Origin: Picocystis sp. L7 | Taxonomy: Eukaryota > Chlorophyta > Picocystophyceae > Picocystales > Picocystaceae | NCBI GenBank assembly: GCA_020975725.1 | Contig: QXJR01000013.1 | Coordinates: 558,001 to 622,000, forward strand | DNA length: 64,000 bases | Reading direction: 5' to 3' | Part shown: positions 61,905 to 64,000 of the stretch, in pieces | Numbering within the stretch: position 1 is the stretch's first letter | How the letters are laid out: every line of letters begins with the position of its first letter | Position numbers and translations under genes: made by a program | Notes under the pieces: model-generated | What the model saw: the letters and a program-made list of their open reading frames with translations, nothing else | What the model was told of the DNA's origin: nothing | The model's database searches: none

Positions 61905-63892
61905 GGTTTAGGAAGAGGATTTTTGCGATGCGCGTGGGACCAATTAAGGTTTAGGGTTTCAAAAAGAGGCTCGCAAAACGGTTCGAGCTAAGCTGAGTTG
62001 CGCAAAGTAGTTGCTGGAGGTCGAGCTAAGCTGAGTTGCTCAAAGTAGATGCTTGCCCCCCTTTTTGAAATCGTCCGTGCCCCCCTTTTTTTCTTCCGCT
62101 TCTCGTGGGGCAGCTCCCCCGTCCTTCGTTCGTTCCTTTTTTTTTTTTTCGGGCGTGGGGGATTCGGGTTGGGGGGCGCGGAACCCGCCATCGCCCCGGG
62201 ACCTCGTTCATGGGCGTCCTTTCGGTCGGGGAGCGGGGTGGGGGCGTCGGCGGGGCCTCTCCATCGCCATCGCGCGTGGGGGCGCATCCCACCCCGTCGG
62301 GCGCGCGTGGGGGTGGGGGGGTGAGGGGCGCAGGGGGGAAAGGGGGGCACAGGGGGTCGGGCGGTTTGTGGGGGGTTTGAGGGGGACAGGGGGGGCATTC
62401 GCGATCGCGAGAGGGACAGGGAGAGGGGAGAGGCGGTACTGGTAGCGCGACCGAACCAGCGCGCGAACGCGACACCGACAGACGCGGTCCCACGGACGCG
62501 CGCGACGCGCACGCGCCGTCGATCCTCCTCCGTGGGCGGTCGACGCGTGCGTGTGGCGCGTTTCGCGCGCCCGTGGCACCGCGTACGGCCCGTGCGACGC
62601 AGGGCCACGGACGGCCGACGCCACGGAGGTCGGCCCGACCGCGACCGACGCGATCGAAGGGACATAAGGGCGATCGTTTTTCGGGCTTCGAACGTCGGAA
62701 TCTCTCCTCTGTAATACAAAAGCATGTTTCGAAGCGATATTCGCTCCAGCCTCGTTCGTTCGACAGGTTTCGGTGGACTCCTGGTCCCTCGTCGGCGAAA
62801 CATCCGATGGAGCGACCAGCAGGCATCCCGCACGCTTCGACTGGCGATGCGATGAGCCAAACGAACGCTACCACTGGATTCTACGTGCTCGAAAACGGGT
62901 GGATGCAAAAATTAAGCGTCGTTGGAGCGGTCGCGAAAGAATTGGAGGAGGGCAGGTGGGTCGTCGACTTCCCGCACCGGGACCGACGAAGGGAGGACCA
63001 GGAGGGACCTCGAGTCGGTATCGAAAGCGATCGCAACGGGACAACTTGAACATGCCACCTTCCTTGGATGGGTCATAGAGGGATGCACGCGAAAATTCAG
63101 CGCCATCCAAGTCGAAACGACGAAATGGTCACCCTGCTGGTGGGTCGTCGACATCTTGCACCTGGACCGACGAAGGCAGGACCAGGAGGGACCTCGAGTC
63201 GGTATCGAAAGCGATGCGAACGGGACAACTTGACCCTGCCACCTTGGTTGGATGGGTCCAAGAGGGACGCACGCGAAAATTCAGCGCCATCCGAGTCGAA
63301 ACGACGAAATGGTCACCCTGCTGGTGGGTCGTCGACATCCCGCACCTGGACCGACGAAGGCAGGACCAGGAGGGACCTCGAGTCGGTATCGAAAGCGATG
63401 CGAACGGGACAACTTGACCATGCCACCTTCGTTGGATGGGTCCGAGAGGGACGCACGCGAAAATTCAGCGCCATCCGAGTCGAAACGACGAAATGGACAC
63501 CCTGCTGATGGGTCGTCGACATCTTGCACCTGGACCGACGAAGGGAGGCAAGGGGAGATAACGTGTTCGCAAAGCAAGCTTCCTCTTGCTGCATGATGGA
63601 TCGGCCATGTTCACGAATCTATCGCATAAGGGTTTTACAGCCGTTATTCGGATGTGTAGGGGTTGCTCCACAGATGCTCCGCGCAATAAAGCATTGAGAA
63701 GAGATATCCACGGGTTGTGACCCATCAAACCCCATGCAATCAAAAAACGTTGGGGTGCTTCTGCTTCGCCAAACATCCGTTGCAAGACTACAACGCTCTC
63801 CAAATGAACCCAATGGCTCGAGAGAAACGTTTACGCTACCACTATGCCCACAGCTTTAATGAAGGCATTGGCATGGCTTCCCTCAATCTACG
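61905..63892. repeat. Repeat X, copy 2
   Basis: It matches X copy 1 from ggtttaggaag through to ctacg, but is about 190 bp longer, mainly because it has one more 184-bp unit (cores at 63011, 63195, 63379). It begins inside the pol region of A2. Confidence 0.8.
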
Positions 63893-64000
63893 CCTTCTAC
63901 TCCATTAGGATTATTGGAGCCACCCAACTTGTAGACGTCTAAACCACCACGGGCCTCCACACACCCAACCTCTTCTCCTGAAGAAATATCGATCACAAAC
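63893..64000. other. Continuation of X copy 2 to the window end
   Basis: This sequence follows the point where copy 1 is interrupted by A2. If X is a mobile or duplicated unit, its right end lies here or beyond. Nothing recognisable was found. Confidence 0.4.

Overview
The window looks like nuclear DNA of a eukaryote, most likely a single-celled or simple alga of the green lineage. That placement is an inference with low to moderate confidence. It rests on a plant-type synaptotagmin (membrane anchor, SMP, two C2 domains), a full NSUN2/TRM4 tRNA methyltransferase, TGTAA motifs just past two stop codons, and cytosine methyltransferase-bearing Ty3/Gypsy retrotransposons, which have been reported from algae. 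Every host gene recognised here is a single open frame with no visible intron. No rRNA, tRNA, CRISPR array or bacterial-style operon was seen.

Layout, left to right. 1-4045: unrecognised sequence, then a 2.28-kb non-autonomous LTR element (472-bp LTRs, 5-bp target duplication) filled with two minisatellites. 4133-6535: NSUN2-like gene, whose ATG lies 88 bp from that insertion. 7390-7614: small secreted, possibly GPI-anchored protein. 9484-17260: complete-looking Ty3/Gypsy element A1 whose pol carries a C5-cytosine methyltransferase between RNase H and integrase. 20335-22065: synaptotagmin-like gene on the minus strand. 23146-33427: an A-family LTR, a piggyBac-type relic and Gypsy element B-I (minus). 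33500-33860: PIF/Harbinger-type relic. 35489-38480: a divergent BspA-like (DUF285) pair, one intact and one broken, plus a further relic. 38840-49205: an A-family LTR remnant, fragment B-III (minus) and element B-II (plus), with B-II facing B-I as an inverted repeat of about 8.5 kb. 49206-52076: a 187-bp tandem repeat and a 1.8-kb satellite built on a 15-bp core. 52498-57300: two large unrecognised ORFs in one frame, and a convergent broken P-loop-like ORF. 57282-64000: two copies of a GC-rich repeat (X), with a truncated second A-type Gypsy (A2) between them.

Most of the window is therefore retrotransposon sequence and repeats, with about four or five credible host genes scattered through it. 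The two Gypsy families share their architecture, including a related C-terminal domain. Both have an extra domain between RNase H and integrase: a clear DNA methyltransferase in family A, and in family B a diverged domain at the same place that can be lined up with it. This pair of observations is the most interesting biology in the window.
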